64,000 nt of DNA from Ophthalmolycus amberensis. Lineage: Eukaryota; Chordata; Actinopteri; Perciformes; Zoarcidae. The stretch covers positions 509,501-573,500 of the forward strand of contig JAFEUB010000787.1 in the NCBI GenBank assembly GCA_024529925.1, written 5' to 3'. Both the position numbers and the translations under genes were made by a program. The stretch's first letter is position 1. The number at the start of each line of letters is the position of its first letter. This document shows, piece by piece, positions 23,100-33,708 of the stretch. The notes beneath the pieces are model-generated. The model made no database searches and was not told where the DNA came from. It worked only from the letters and a program-made list of their open reading frames with translations.

Positions 23100-24261
23100 A
23101 AATAAGGGTTCTGTTTGTGGACTTCAGCTCTGCGTTCAACACCATCATCCCAGCAATACTCCAACCGAAACTCTCCCAGCTCACTGCCAGCCTCCACCTG
23201 TCAGTGGATCACTAACTTCCTGACTGACAGGACGCAGCAGGTGAGGCTGGGAAAAATCACATCCAGTACCCGGACTATCAGCACTGGCGCCCCCCAGGGA
23301 TGTGTGCTCTCCCCACTGCTCTTCTCCCTCTACACCAACGACTGCACCTCGGAGGACCCGTCTGTTAAACTCCTGAAGTTCACAGACGACACAACGGTCA
23401 TCGGCCTCATCAGGGACGGTGACGAGTCTGCGTACAGACGGGAGGTTGAACAGCTGGTCCTCTGGTGTGGTCAGAACAACCTGGAGCTTAACAGGCTCAA
23501 AACTGTGGAGATGACAGTGGACTTCAGGAGGAGCCCCCCAACACTGGGATCCACAATCTCCCAGGACCTGAAGTGGGCTCCGAACATCAACACCATCAGG
23601 AAAAAGGCACAGCAGAGGTTGTACTTCCTGCGCCAGCTCAAGAAGTTCAACCTGCCTCAGGAGCTGCTGATCCTGTTCTACTCAGCCGTCATCCAGTCTG
23701 TTCTCTGTTCTTCCATCACTGTGTGGTTTGGATCGGCTACTAAACAGGACAGAAACAGACTGCAACGGATTGTCAGGTCTGCAGAGAGGATCATTGGTTC
23801 CAGCCTGCCCTCCATCCTGGACTTGTTCACCTCCAGAGTCAGGAAACGGGCTGGAAAGATCACTGCAGCCTCCTCACACCCTGGACACAAGCTGTTCCAA
23901 CTCCTCCCCTCTGGTAGGCGCTACAGAGCTCTGTACGCCAAAACCACCAGACACAGGAACAGCTTCTTTCCACTGGTCACTCTGATGAACAATAAATAAT
24001 ATTGCACTACTACCTCTGTTTGCACTACTGTATTATATATATATACACTTTTTTTGGGATATATTTATACTTGTATTGTATATAGCTGTTAAATGTTTAT
24101 ACCTACATCTGTTCTACTTTTTTGCTGTCCTTTTTTATTCTTATATATTTTTCCTTGTTTATTGTAAAATAGTGTATTGTATGTACATTGAGAGCGGAGT
24201 GGAAACCGGAGACAAATTCCATTTATGCGTACGCATACATGGCCAATAAAGCTGATTCTGA
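23100..24261 (+). mobile_element. 5'-truncated L2/CR1-like LINE with partial reverse transcriptase
   Basis: Starts inside the RT (VLFVDFSSAFNTIIP) in one frame; a frameshift near 23180-23210 moves the rest to the frame open at 23115-23999. Seen there: WITNFLTDRTQQVRLG, the TGAPQGCVLSPLLFSLYTND motif, the catalytic box as FTDD (usual FADD) in KFTDDTTVIGL, the thumb (LKWAPNINTIRKKAQQRLYF) and C-terminal SSHPGHKLFQLLPSGRRYRAL. A ~260-bp 3' UTR follows, ending in AATAAAGCTGATTCTGATA. The endonuclease and first ORF are absent. Truncation plus frameshift mean it cannot move by itself. It lies upstream of cep78 in the same orientation. Confidence 0.9.
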
Positions 24262-25519
24262 TAACATACTACCATATGATCCTGAAAGCTTATCAAAGGT
24301 GATATAAGTCAGCGTTCACCAATAATCAGGGTTAAAGCTTTATTAATAGCACTTATGAAGTATATTTCTTCCATTCGTAGGATACTATATATCTCCATTA
24401 AATTAATTCTAAATAATGCCTGTACTGTTGGAATAAATTATGGATTTATTTAGCATATCAAATCTATTGTACACTTTCTTGTCATCCATAGATACATTTA
24501 AATGAGTTTTAAACACAGCATCTTGAGTATTCTTTCTGCTTTCACTTTTCTGATATTGCCACACAAAACAAACCATCATTTTACAAGACTTTCCACTCGA
24601 ACACATCTGATATCATGGAAGTCTCTTATACCTCCACTGCGGTAGGTGGCAGCAGTGCTCTGGATGAACTCACATACAACACAGTGAAGAAGAGATGTGG
24701 GCGGGGCTTCACTGACACAACAAGCGCCACTTTTGAGCGCTCGTGCACATCGTCAACAATAACAAAAGTTGTCAAATTGTGGCAAGGACCACCGAGGGAG
24801 CAGAGCCACGACGATACAGCCTTTGGTCATACGTGGAAGGTACAATAATTGGTTTCAGTTGGAGTCAATGTTGTTTAATAATACATGAAAGAACAGTTAA
24901 AACATGACCGTGTACGGGGCTCGATGGCAGCTCTAGAGTCTGCTACCTACCTACTCTCCTCCACTACCAACGGTTGCTAGGAGCCTAGCTTGCTAACGCC
25001 ACTCGTTAAGCTACCGCTGACTACTACACAGTGCATTTCTACTATGTCTCCAATGAATACGAGAAACTAATTTCAGCTCATGAATTTCTGCGAGGTTTAA
25101 CGTTGACGTGGAGATGCACTGAAATATGTGGCCCGTTATCTTTAAAGGGAGGTCTGCTATGGAGGAAAGGTAGTGACAGGAGAGGTGTAGCGTTAGGCTC
25201 TACAGACACAGCTAACTTATAGACTATCACTACTATCTGTTTATAATAACAGAGCTATCAAACATATGTGGCCCTATTTGTCTCGACCATTTTAGGTAAC
25301 ACCTATCAAAATGTGTTACCCTACCTGTATATGGGAACACCATCTTTGTTAACAGATATCAAAATATTTACTAATACGACCAGAAAGTGGCAGTATACAT
25401 ACCTGTAATGTCGATGTTTTAAAGCAGTTTTACCATTAGTACCAAAGATGACATCTCATGGCACCATGAATTGTTCTTATTGTTCATATAATATTGTTCA
25501 ATAATATTACTGTCCCTAG
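24262..25519 (+). other. Upstream region of cep78, probable promoter and 5' UTR
   Basis: No protein-coding exon seen. The acceptor before the cep78 start codon (TCCCTAG at 25513-25519) shows that a noncoding 5' exon must lie upstream. Candidates: sequence ending GGAAG/GTACAA near 24840, or sequence after 24960. A possible RFX X-box lies at 24973-24985. Confidence 0.4.
24973..24985 (+). promoter_or_regulatory. Possible RFX X-box
   Basis: GTTGCTAGGAGCC: the left half matches the X-box half-site GTTGCY, and the right half (GGAGCC) matches RGYAAC poorly. X-boxes bind RFX factors and mark promoters of cilium genes, which would suit cep78 about 550 bp downstream. Single-site motif match only. Confidence 0.3.
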
Positions 25520-25526
25520 GTCAAAG

Positions 25527-26663
25527 ATGATTCAAGATAGTGCTCAGATTCGGCGGCGGGGTGCCCAGGACTTCGTGGCATTCTATGACTTTGCCTGTGC
25601 CAGACAGGAGTCGGTCCCTCTCCCGGCTGTTAAGATGATCCTTGACAAGGGGATGCTGGACTTTAATGGAGACAGGGTCAAACTCACAGACTGGCCTCCC
25701 ATTCTCAGCTCCATCTGCATCAACAAACACCTGCACCACATTGCAATAAGTAGCACATACCAAGCTGGTCTGGCTTCTGGAGACACAGGTAAGGCCTGGC
25801 AATAAACCTGATACCAAAAGTAACAGTGGGGAATTTTTGTTTTTTACATCACTCATGTTATTGAAACAAGTACAGGATGAGTAGAATTAGAAAGTTCAAC
25901 CTTTAAACTGGAATAATTTGCCAATTCTGCATATCAAACATTAATCATATCACCACCCATTTCAGATAGAAGGTACTATAAGTCTAGCTTCAGGAAGAGG
26001 ATCCCAGCCATTCGCTCTAAGGACATGACATTTAAGTTGTGCAAGGCCCTGAGAGAGTGTCTGGCTGTCTCTCCCAACCTCAAGACTGTGCAGCTCAATG
26101 GACTTCCACTGAGAGAGAGGGACCTCATCACCTTGACAAAGGTAAAAAAAAAAAAAGCCTGAGAATATGATCTGCAGTGTAAACAGTAACGTTTACACCA
26201 TTATATTATTATTTGTTGAGTTAGTTAGAGAGACGGGCACAGAATCATAAGCTCAGTAGCATTTTCTCTTCATATTTCTGTGTAATCTGATAAAGACAAA
26301 AAATATGTGTTTTGTTTTTATTTCAGGGCTTTTCAAAAAGTGTTGTCTTGGAAAACCTATCTCTGGCTAACTGTCCAATCTCTGATGAGGGCTTAGAGGG
26401 TATGTATGATCACAGGGTTTGTTCCTTTTTTTTGGTCCCGAAAGCCTTCGAAGGATTGTACTGTGTGTGAGCATGTACCTTCCATTTTCCATATGTTTCA
26501 GTCATCTGCCAAAGTGTGAAGTATTCTACGAGCATCAGGACGGTAGATTTTACAGGATGCAATCTCACGTGGAGAGGAGCAGAGCATATGGCCAACATCA
26601 TCAAGGTGTGATATGCCATTTTTAAGACTTTACCAACCATACTATTTTAATGTGTTTTGGACT

Positions 26664-26744
<81 letters not shown>

Positions 26745-29114
26745 AATGCATTTTTTATTCTCAGCATCAGGGAATGCAGAGGCATGGTACTGCATGGGCC
26801 GAGTCTCTGAGGTATCGGAAGCCACAGTTTGAGGGAATGGGAGGTCTCCGCCGCGTCACCCTGAACTCTAACACTTTGATCGGGGACCGGGGTGCCGCTG
26901 CTCTTGCGCATGAAGTGGCAGAGGACCTGTGGGTTAAAGGTCAGTTGGTGTGGGGGTTTGAAAGAAATGCAACGAGACAAAGAAAAGTTTGTTTGTTTTT
27001 GTCGCTGTTGTCCTCGTCGTAGGAATTTTTTCTCAGGGTTTCTGTGTCTGTTTTGTGATTGGTTGAACAGCTTTGGACCTGCAGAGGTGCGGTCTGTCCA
27101 ACGAAGGAGCTCGTCGTCTGCTGGAAGCCTTGAAAACTAACACTGCTCTTTGCGTACTGGATATTCGCAGTAACCCTTTAATTGGTAAGAAGTTGCCTGA
27201 AGCTCAAAACATGATGCGTTATTGGTACGTTGTTTGTTCCACACAGCACTTTTGAAATTGTGGGTGTAATAAACATTGTAGCCTCTAGGCGCAGCTAGCG
27301 CACTGTATTTACCTGCGTGTCCCTGTTCCATTCTAATTCTAACCCAGTTTCCAAAGTACTGTTTTCATACTGGCAAAATTGCTATTATTGCTCCATAACT
27401 CTGTAATTACTTTAATACTGTAATTGTACAGACACGTATCTGAAAACCCAAAAATGTGAAAACGATTTTTTTTCCCTTTACAGACAGGGTCCTAATCAAA
27501 ACTCTACTAGAGAAAGTACTGATGAATGCTGACAGACAGTCATCCGAGGTGAGTGTCTTGAGCTGCTTTCAGAGTCTAAATGAATGAGTGGTGTGTACTT
27601 GTGTGATTGCTCCATAGTTGTGTCTTCCTCATGTTGTGCTGCAGTACTGCTGGATCAAGCCTGCAGCCTCAGAGCCACAGAGAGCTTCTGGTCCAAAGAG
27701 GCGAGCACTACCCGGCACACTCAGAGGAAGAACTACATTTAGGATAGGTATAAGTACACATTATTGTTTTGTTTCTCACAAAGCTACATAATAGACACCT
27801 GTCCGTGATTTCAAACAGACAGACACAATATATTGAGTTCGTGATGGTGGCCACATAATCATCCCAGAGAAATATATCTTGTCTTTTTATCAACATTAGG
27901 AAAGGTCTTACCTCAGCTCCTCACCAGGCTCATAAAGTATCTAATATCGTGGCTGTAAGTGTCCATAAAGGTTCATTTTCCCACGCTGACCTAAACTGTC
28001 TAAGTTGCAAACTTTAAAGGATTTTACGATTTTCAGACTCCCTAACTGGCAATGTGACATTTAGACAAAGTTGAAATGCACAGCCGCATATCTCCAGCCT
28101 GTGCACAAGTGAACACAAGCTTCAGCGTTAGATCTGTTTGAGATAGTGTCTATTATCTCGTACTCAAATTGTCTCTTTCTGACTCCTCACCTCTTGGCTT
28201 TTAAGTCATCTGGAGACATGGTAAGAACTCTGCTGGCCAGTAATGTCAGATACTTTTGGTTCAGGTACCCTGTAGTAAATCTCAAAAGACGAAAGAGCCA
28301 TGCTGTCTCATAACTTAATATATCTGTCTCTGTCTGTCTCTCTCGCTCTCGCTCTCTCTCTCTCTCTCTCTGGTGCAGCCGCTCGTAAAGGAACATCTCC
28401 TGCAGGACGGAGTTCAGGCGATGCTCAGACACAGAAGCCCTCTTCCCCCTCCGGTTATGTGCCTTGGCGTGCTGCTGCACGAGCTGGACGTCAGAGGTGA
28501 GGAGCTGCTGGCGAACCAATGTATTCCGTTCATGAATGTAACACATCGTATTTATTATTTCTACAACAGTTTTTGGCTGCATTTACGAAACGCGTCTCCA
28601 CAAGCATCCAGAACAGAACATATTCTGAATTTGATGTCACACGATTACTCCTCCTTTATTGACAAAGCTTTCGCCAGGTGTCTCTCAGAGAATCAAAGAC
28701 TGATATTACGTTGATGGATGCCTTTGTTGCAGAGGTATGCCTCCTGGAGTTTGTGTGACGGATCAAAGCTTTCAGGTGAGTTCTCTTGTGTTACTGTAGA
28801 AATGAATGAAAGCGTTGTAGAAATGTATCAGTACCCTGTCAAGTATAGCCAAACTGTATTTCCACCACCTGTTGAAAATGCATGGTTCTCATCAGGGTGC
28901 AGCTACCGTGAAGGTTACTGTGGAGTCTGATTCAGAGGGAGAGGAGGGTGAGGAAGAAGAAGAAGAAGTGGAGGTGGAGCAGGCGCCACCTTCTCTTGGC
29001 CTCGAGGACAGGATCACCGGGCGGACGTTTAATCATATGCAGGTGAGTCACATCGTCATCATTTTGAGGTTTGTGTACAGGAAAAAGGCAACGCTTTGGG
29101 ACTTTGAAGAACTT

Positions 29115-29152
<38 letters not shown>

Positions 29153-32100
29153 CGCCCTGCAGATGGAGCTAAAGGAGTGTCGTCTGAGGCTGGCAGAGGA
29201 GCGCAGAGCCAGGCTGAAAGCTGAGTCGAGGCTCATGGAGGTGATGATCACTAACATATGATTTATTTTTCTTCTGTTTTCCTCCACTGCTATTTGTCTT
29301 TGCAGCAGTCACCAGTTTATTGTTCTAGCTTTAGTTAGAATAGCTTGAGGGTGGGTCAGCCACACTGAAGCGGCTTTTTGGATGATTATGTTAGTTTTAG
29401 CTCTCGGTGCTGCATTATGTTCACGTCAGTGGTTTTGTAAATGAAGAAACGAGAGACTGGCTCCAAGACGCCCTTTTATTCTGTCTGTTGGTCGTTTCTA
29501 TTCAGTGGGAGTTGGACAACACCCGTCTTCGTGACAACAACCTCTCCCTGTCTGAGGCGCTTGCAGCCAGCGGCTCTGCATCGGCAGCGCCCGCTCTCAG
29601 CGCTCTTGAAGATGAAGCGGTCCTCGAGAGCATCGAGAGCTCGTTTACCAAGTTCCACGCTTTCCTGGATCTCCTTAAGGACGCCGGGTGGGTTTTCTTA
29701 AAACAGGCCAGAACAACATTTCTCCTTTTGACTCGGACCGTGTAGATTTGGTTCTGGGTTGAGGTGGATCAAAGGAGTGTCTTTGTTTGACTACACAACT
29801 TCCAGTTTCATTATGCATCTCTGCTCATTCAGTTTTTCCATCCTCCCGTCTGCTCTTCCCACCAGGTGTTACTCACCCTGGGCCGACAGAATCCCCAACA
29901 GAAAGTTGTTTGGATTCCATTAAACTATTCATGTTTATCTCATCACACCTTCCTTTATCTAAGTTAGTTTTCAGTGTATTCATTGTAGGACGACCAGAAC
30001 AATTGTAATCATCCATTCAGTTATTTTTCTATCATTTTTTTTAGTTAGGTGTGATGCCTTAAGAAAGCTCATTTTATTAAAACTGCTGAGGGGACTTAAC
30101 TTACAATCATATCATTCTTTTTTTTACATTAAAGAAGTAGCAAATGCTTCTTTTTTTACAAAGATTGTATAGTTCATGAAAAGGACAGCCTCTCATGTGA
30201 CTGAGTGTAAATGGCAAAAGGCTGGGCCACGTTTTGTACATCGCCTCTTTACTGTAAATGGAGGATTTCTGTTTCGTTCTGAGATAACCTTTAAAAACAC
30301 TGGTCTGTTTGTTGTGGTCCGGTTGGCTCCCTCCAGTTAGAAACCTGGCACTGAGTCCAGTTCAGAAGAGTTTCACTGTGACACAACCACCGCTTTCCTT
30401 TGCTTTATTTCAGCCTGTTCTCTATTTCGTCATTCTTTATTGTGATTTTGAATGCATTTCTTTGATGGTTCACCTTGTTGGTCCATGGGCATTAAAGGAT
30501 GCTGAGTTGTTTTCAAACCGAGACCATGAGGTGCAGTAAATCGGTGGGGAGCAGTCGCTTCTTCTTTTTATTCAGTGAACATAATCAAACAAAGTATCCT
30601 TGCAGTCCTGCTCATTAGTCAGCAGCGCTTCATACTCATTTTGAAAACACATTTAAGGAGAAAATCCTTGTATTAGTAAACTATTGCTTTATAATCCTGC
30701 AATATTACAGTATAAGCATGCCATATGCGCAAAGAGGCTTGTAGCTATGGAAGCCATTCTTCCCAGGGCATCTCCTACCACTTATATCTTCAAGCACTTC
30801 ATCTTAATGGATGTGGCCTCCTGCTGGCATTTCATTTACATGGAAAAAGGGTAGCCTGTTTTACCAATTCACCCTCTCAGATTATTTCGGCATACACTTC
30901 AGTAGTGCCTGAATGACATTTATGTGCCCTTTACTTTGACTTGAATTGACTTCACCTCTTCTTTCTTTCTTCTTTTGTAGCCTTGGTCAGCTCGCTTCAA
31001 TGGCTGGAATCGACAAGTCGGATTTCCCCCCTCCAGGAAGACCTCAGCTCTCCTCCACAGTAGGACCGCATGTGGACGGTGCGGCGTCACTGCCTGGAGG
31101 GTTAGAGCCTCGGGAGGCAAAGACTGACGCCTCGTCTTCAATAAGGGTATGATGGTGTTATACCTTCAGTTTCATGTTCGCACTGAGTTTGTTAACAACC
31201 CCCAAAAATCCATATGTCGCCAATGTTGCATTCTAGCAGTGTTGAGGAGAAAACTCAAGTGAACAGACTCAGGTCGAGGCGTTTAGCTCAATTCAAGCAA
31301 TAAGATTTATTTGTGACAGAATTGTTATGCCAGGCATTTAAACGTGCACGTGGCCTAATCTCTGCTCTGTAGGAGCAGGAAAAAGGTGAAAAAGCGCTTT
31401 CACAGAGCGCGCATGCGTTTATGTATAGGTCCTCCTTTTGGAGCCCATTGGTCAAAGCAAAGATGGAGGTGGCTCTGTTTTTAGCTTTCAGAGAACCTCG
31501 TTGGAGCACTGGGCAACTTCACCCACACTGGCTCACTTCCGGATCCCGCCTTCTCTGGAACGTCAGTGTGTGTGAAATGTTGTTAACACTTAAGGTGCCG
31601 GAAAGGGTGCATTCTAAGCTATTTCGAAGTCTCTGTGTGAATAGATAAGAGAGCTCTTTTCCTAACTCTAAGATGGCGGTTTCCGCCCTAATCTGGTGGT
31701 TTAAGCAAGTGTTTCTTTTCAGGGCCACTGTATCTGTTTCTATCGTGCGAACAGGCGACGGAATGCCCTGCTCGGAGTTTTTGACCTACTTACAGTGACC
31801 TCACAACTCCGCAATATAAGCTTACAAGTATAGCGCATATTATTTAACATTGAATGAATATATTTTTATTTACAGCAGCACCACAAACTTGCCTCCTTGC
31901 CTGCAACGAGCTGCATCAAGTTTAAAGAGTGTTTCAGTTTCATTCTGCGTCTCTGGTCACTTTTCCCGTCATTTCTTTCTGTCGTGTTGACTTAACCCAC
32001 CAGGTGATCTGTTACTCACCCCGAGTCAAAATAGAGTTTCGTTCTCACACAATTCCCATTCAACGCTGTTTGGATTTCATTTTACTGTTAATGTTTTCAC

Positions 32101-33162
32101 TTCTCATATGTTCCTTTGGCAAAGCTTTTTATAAAGATTGTGTATTTGTCGCTCCGTCGTGCGACATGTCAGCCATAGGCAGATGAAACATCGCCTCATG
32201 CAGCTTGTTGATCAATCAACTTATCATTTTATTAATTGATTTGATGGTGCAACAATAGTTATTTTGTAATATTCATTCATAATATTCATTATAGAGAAAA
32301 AAACTGATATTGATTATTTTATGAAATTAGATAAATTTGACATATTGTATAAATATCTATAAATATAATATTTTTGATGCCACCAAGTTCTCATTCATGT
32401 GGCTCCTTAAGGGAGCGTATCCCATAATGTCACTCATGCTACTCAGTGGACCGGGGTTACACAGATAACTAAGGTTTTGAGTATTGCCTGTATTATGGTG
32501 TCTTCTGGTGATTTGTAATAGCTCCTAAAGAGGTTATTTTAATACTTTGTCTGTTATTCCATTTTTCTCATCAAACCTCCAACTTCTGTCTTCAGGTAGG
32601 CGGCGTCCTGCCTGCTCCCCCGGGTAGACCGGCCGACACCACCCCCCCCAGACCTCCGTCCTCTGTCAGGGAGTTTCTGCGTGAAGACAGGCTGCTAGAT
32701 CTGACCTTCAGTCGGGCCTCCCGACCTGCAGAAGACCCCGGTGTCGGTGGAGAAGAGGAACCCGACAAATACTCAAAGCTTGATAGCCAGCATGACTCGG
32801 GTTCTGAGCGCAGCTTCCGCAGCCAAAACTCCTTCGATATGGTTCCCTTCAGTAAGACTTTTCAGACTCGGTCCAGCCGCCCCAAGAGCAACCACAGCAA
32901 CTCCCACGGACACAGCTACAACAGCAGCTACGCTCCCGACCATTCCTCCCACAGCAGCGGGTCTCACGGGGGATTGTCCGTAGGATCAAGTGTTAGTGAC
33001 ATCATGAGTGACATGGCGGAGTCTGTGGGGTCGAGGAACAGGGGAAAGGGAAGGCTAGTGACAGTCGGTCAGGCAGAGTCAGAGGGGGGCTTCTATCCTG
33101 GGAGGGAGACTGTGGAGCAGATCAGGTCTCTGGGGGGGCAGTCAGACGATGAGTCCTTCTGA
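25527..33162 (+). CDS. cep78: Centrosomal protein of 78 kDa (CEP78), complete
   Basis: Leucine-rich-repeat centrosomal protein of mature centrioles that limits the DCAF1 (VprBP) ubiquitin ligase and supports ciliogenesis; human loss causes cone-rod dystrophy with deafness. Fifteen coding exons join in phase: 25527-25788, 25966-26141, 26327-26399, 26502-26605, 26765-26939, 27071-27184, 27484-27548, 27645-27747, 28379-28496, 28733-28775, 28896-29042, 29163-29240, 29516-29697, 30981-31146 and 32596-33162 (TGA). This gives 790 aa against roughly 690-720 in human. Residues 1-88 hold SVPLPAV and LDFNGDR. LRRs span about 100-320 (NGLPLRERDL, LSLANCPISDEGL, LDLQRCGLSNEGA, LDIRSNPLI). GYVPWRAAARA and VTVESDSE lead into the coiled coil (about 461-520) and FHAFLDLLKDAG. 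The ATG follows an acceptor by 7 nt and begins MIQDSAQIRRRG, as expected. Exon 15 is a long Ser/His/Asn-rich tail ending SDDESF, which accounts for the extra length. Confidence 0.95.
26663..26742. repeat. (TA)n microsatellite filling cep78 intron 4
   Basis: About 40 TA units inside an intron of only 159 nt (26606-26764). The acceptor pyrimidine stretch lies just downstream (TTTTTTATTCTCAG). Confidence 0.95.
28321..28371. repeat. (CT)n tract forming the polypyrimidine tract of cep78 exon 9
   Basis: CT-rich run (with gtctgtctct and cgctctcgctct interruptions) ending 7 nt before the exon 9 acceptor at 28378. The microsatellite itself supplies the pyrimidine tract. Confidence 0.9.
29115..29151. 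repeat. (TG)n microsatellite in cep78 intron 11
   Basis: About 18 TG units immediately upstream of 'ttcgccctgcag', the acceptor of exon 12, in an intron of 120 nt. Confidence 0.95.
29805..29960 (+). repeat. Diverged repeat, copy in cep78 intron 13
   Basis: Shares 'cagtttcatt.tgc.tctctg', 'cccaccaggtg', 'tgttactcaccc' and 'ttgtttggatt.catt' in the same order with 31928-32090 in intron 14. Family unknown; a possible continuation at 30150-30250 (tt.aaagattgt) matches 32130-32150. The copies are old and diverged. Confidence 0.5.
31928..32190 (+). repeat. Diverged repeat, copy in cep78 intron 14
   Basis: Partner of the segment at 29805-29960. The two copies flank exon 14 in direct orientation. 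Noncoding. Confidence 0.5.
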
Positions 33163-33702
33163 CCCACCGACCAGGGAAATGGGAAAAGCTCTGCCTCTCT
33201 GTGATCTCAGTGCCTTCTGTTTTTGAACTGTAGATTTATTCTGAAATCTTTGGAAGACGCAAGACCAGAAGTCGGAGCATAAGAAGTGGATTGAACACCT
33301 TGTTGCATGGAAGCCAAAGCACAGACAGAGTTGAATATCCTACCAGAATGTTTAATTTTAGTTACCGATTGAGACAAAAATATATTTTTGTAGCAATTGT
33401 GTATTTTTATAGTTTAGCAGATGCATTTTGCACTTGGATACGTCCAGAAAATGGTTTTAATTCAAGTGTGGTAGTAGATATTAGGGTTTTCAAGCTAACC
33501 TCACCACCAATCAAGTCTCAATTAAAATCCGCAAATCAAGTTCCCTCCAATGTGATCCTGTTTCATCAGACCTCAGGAAAATACTCATGCGTACTATTAC
33601 TGTTTTTACACAATATTGTTTTAAGAGATTTTTGATATGTGTGTAATTTGTCCATTTTGACGTACATTTCAGTGGGTTACTCTGCTGTTCCTAATATTTT
33701 TA

Positions 33703-33708
33703 AATAAA
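33703..33708 (+). terminator. cep78: Polyadenylation signal of cep78
   Basis: AATAAA about 540 nt after the stop codon, the first canonical signal on the plus strand in the downstream sequence. Gives a 3' UTR of about 0.55 kb ending near 33725. Confidence 0.6.

Noticed and set aside
26613..26980. Frames with IYIYIYIY runs
   Set aside because: Translations of the TA microsatellite in cep78 intron 4.
27895..27960. Extra cep78 exon between exons 8 and 9 (KVLPQLLTRLIKYL)
   Set aside because: Frame ends in a stop at the supposed donor, and exon 8 joins exon 9 directly in phase with matching CEP78 sequence.
31241..31735. Second possible LTR (minus strand TATA-like, AATAAA-like, ...CAACA end)
   Set aside because: No matching start with a target duplication could be found; left unassigned within cep78 intron 14.
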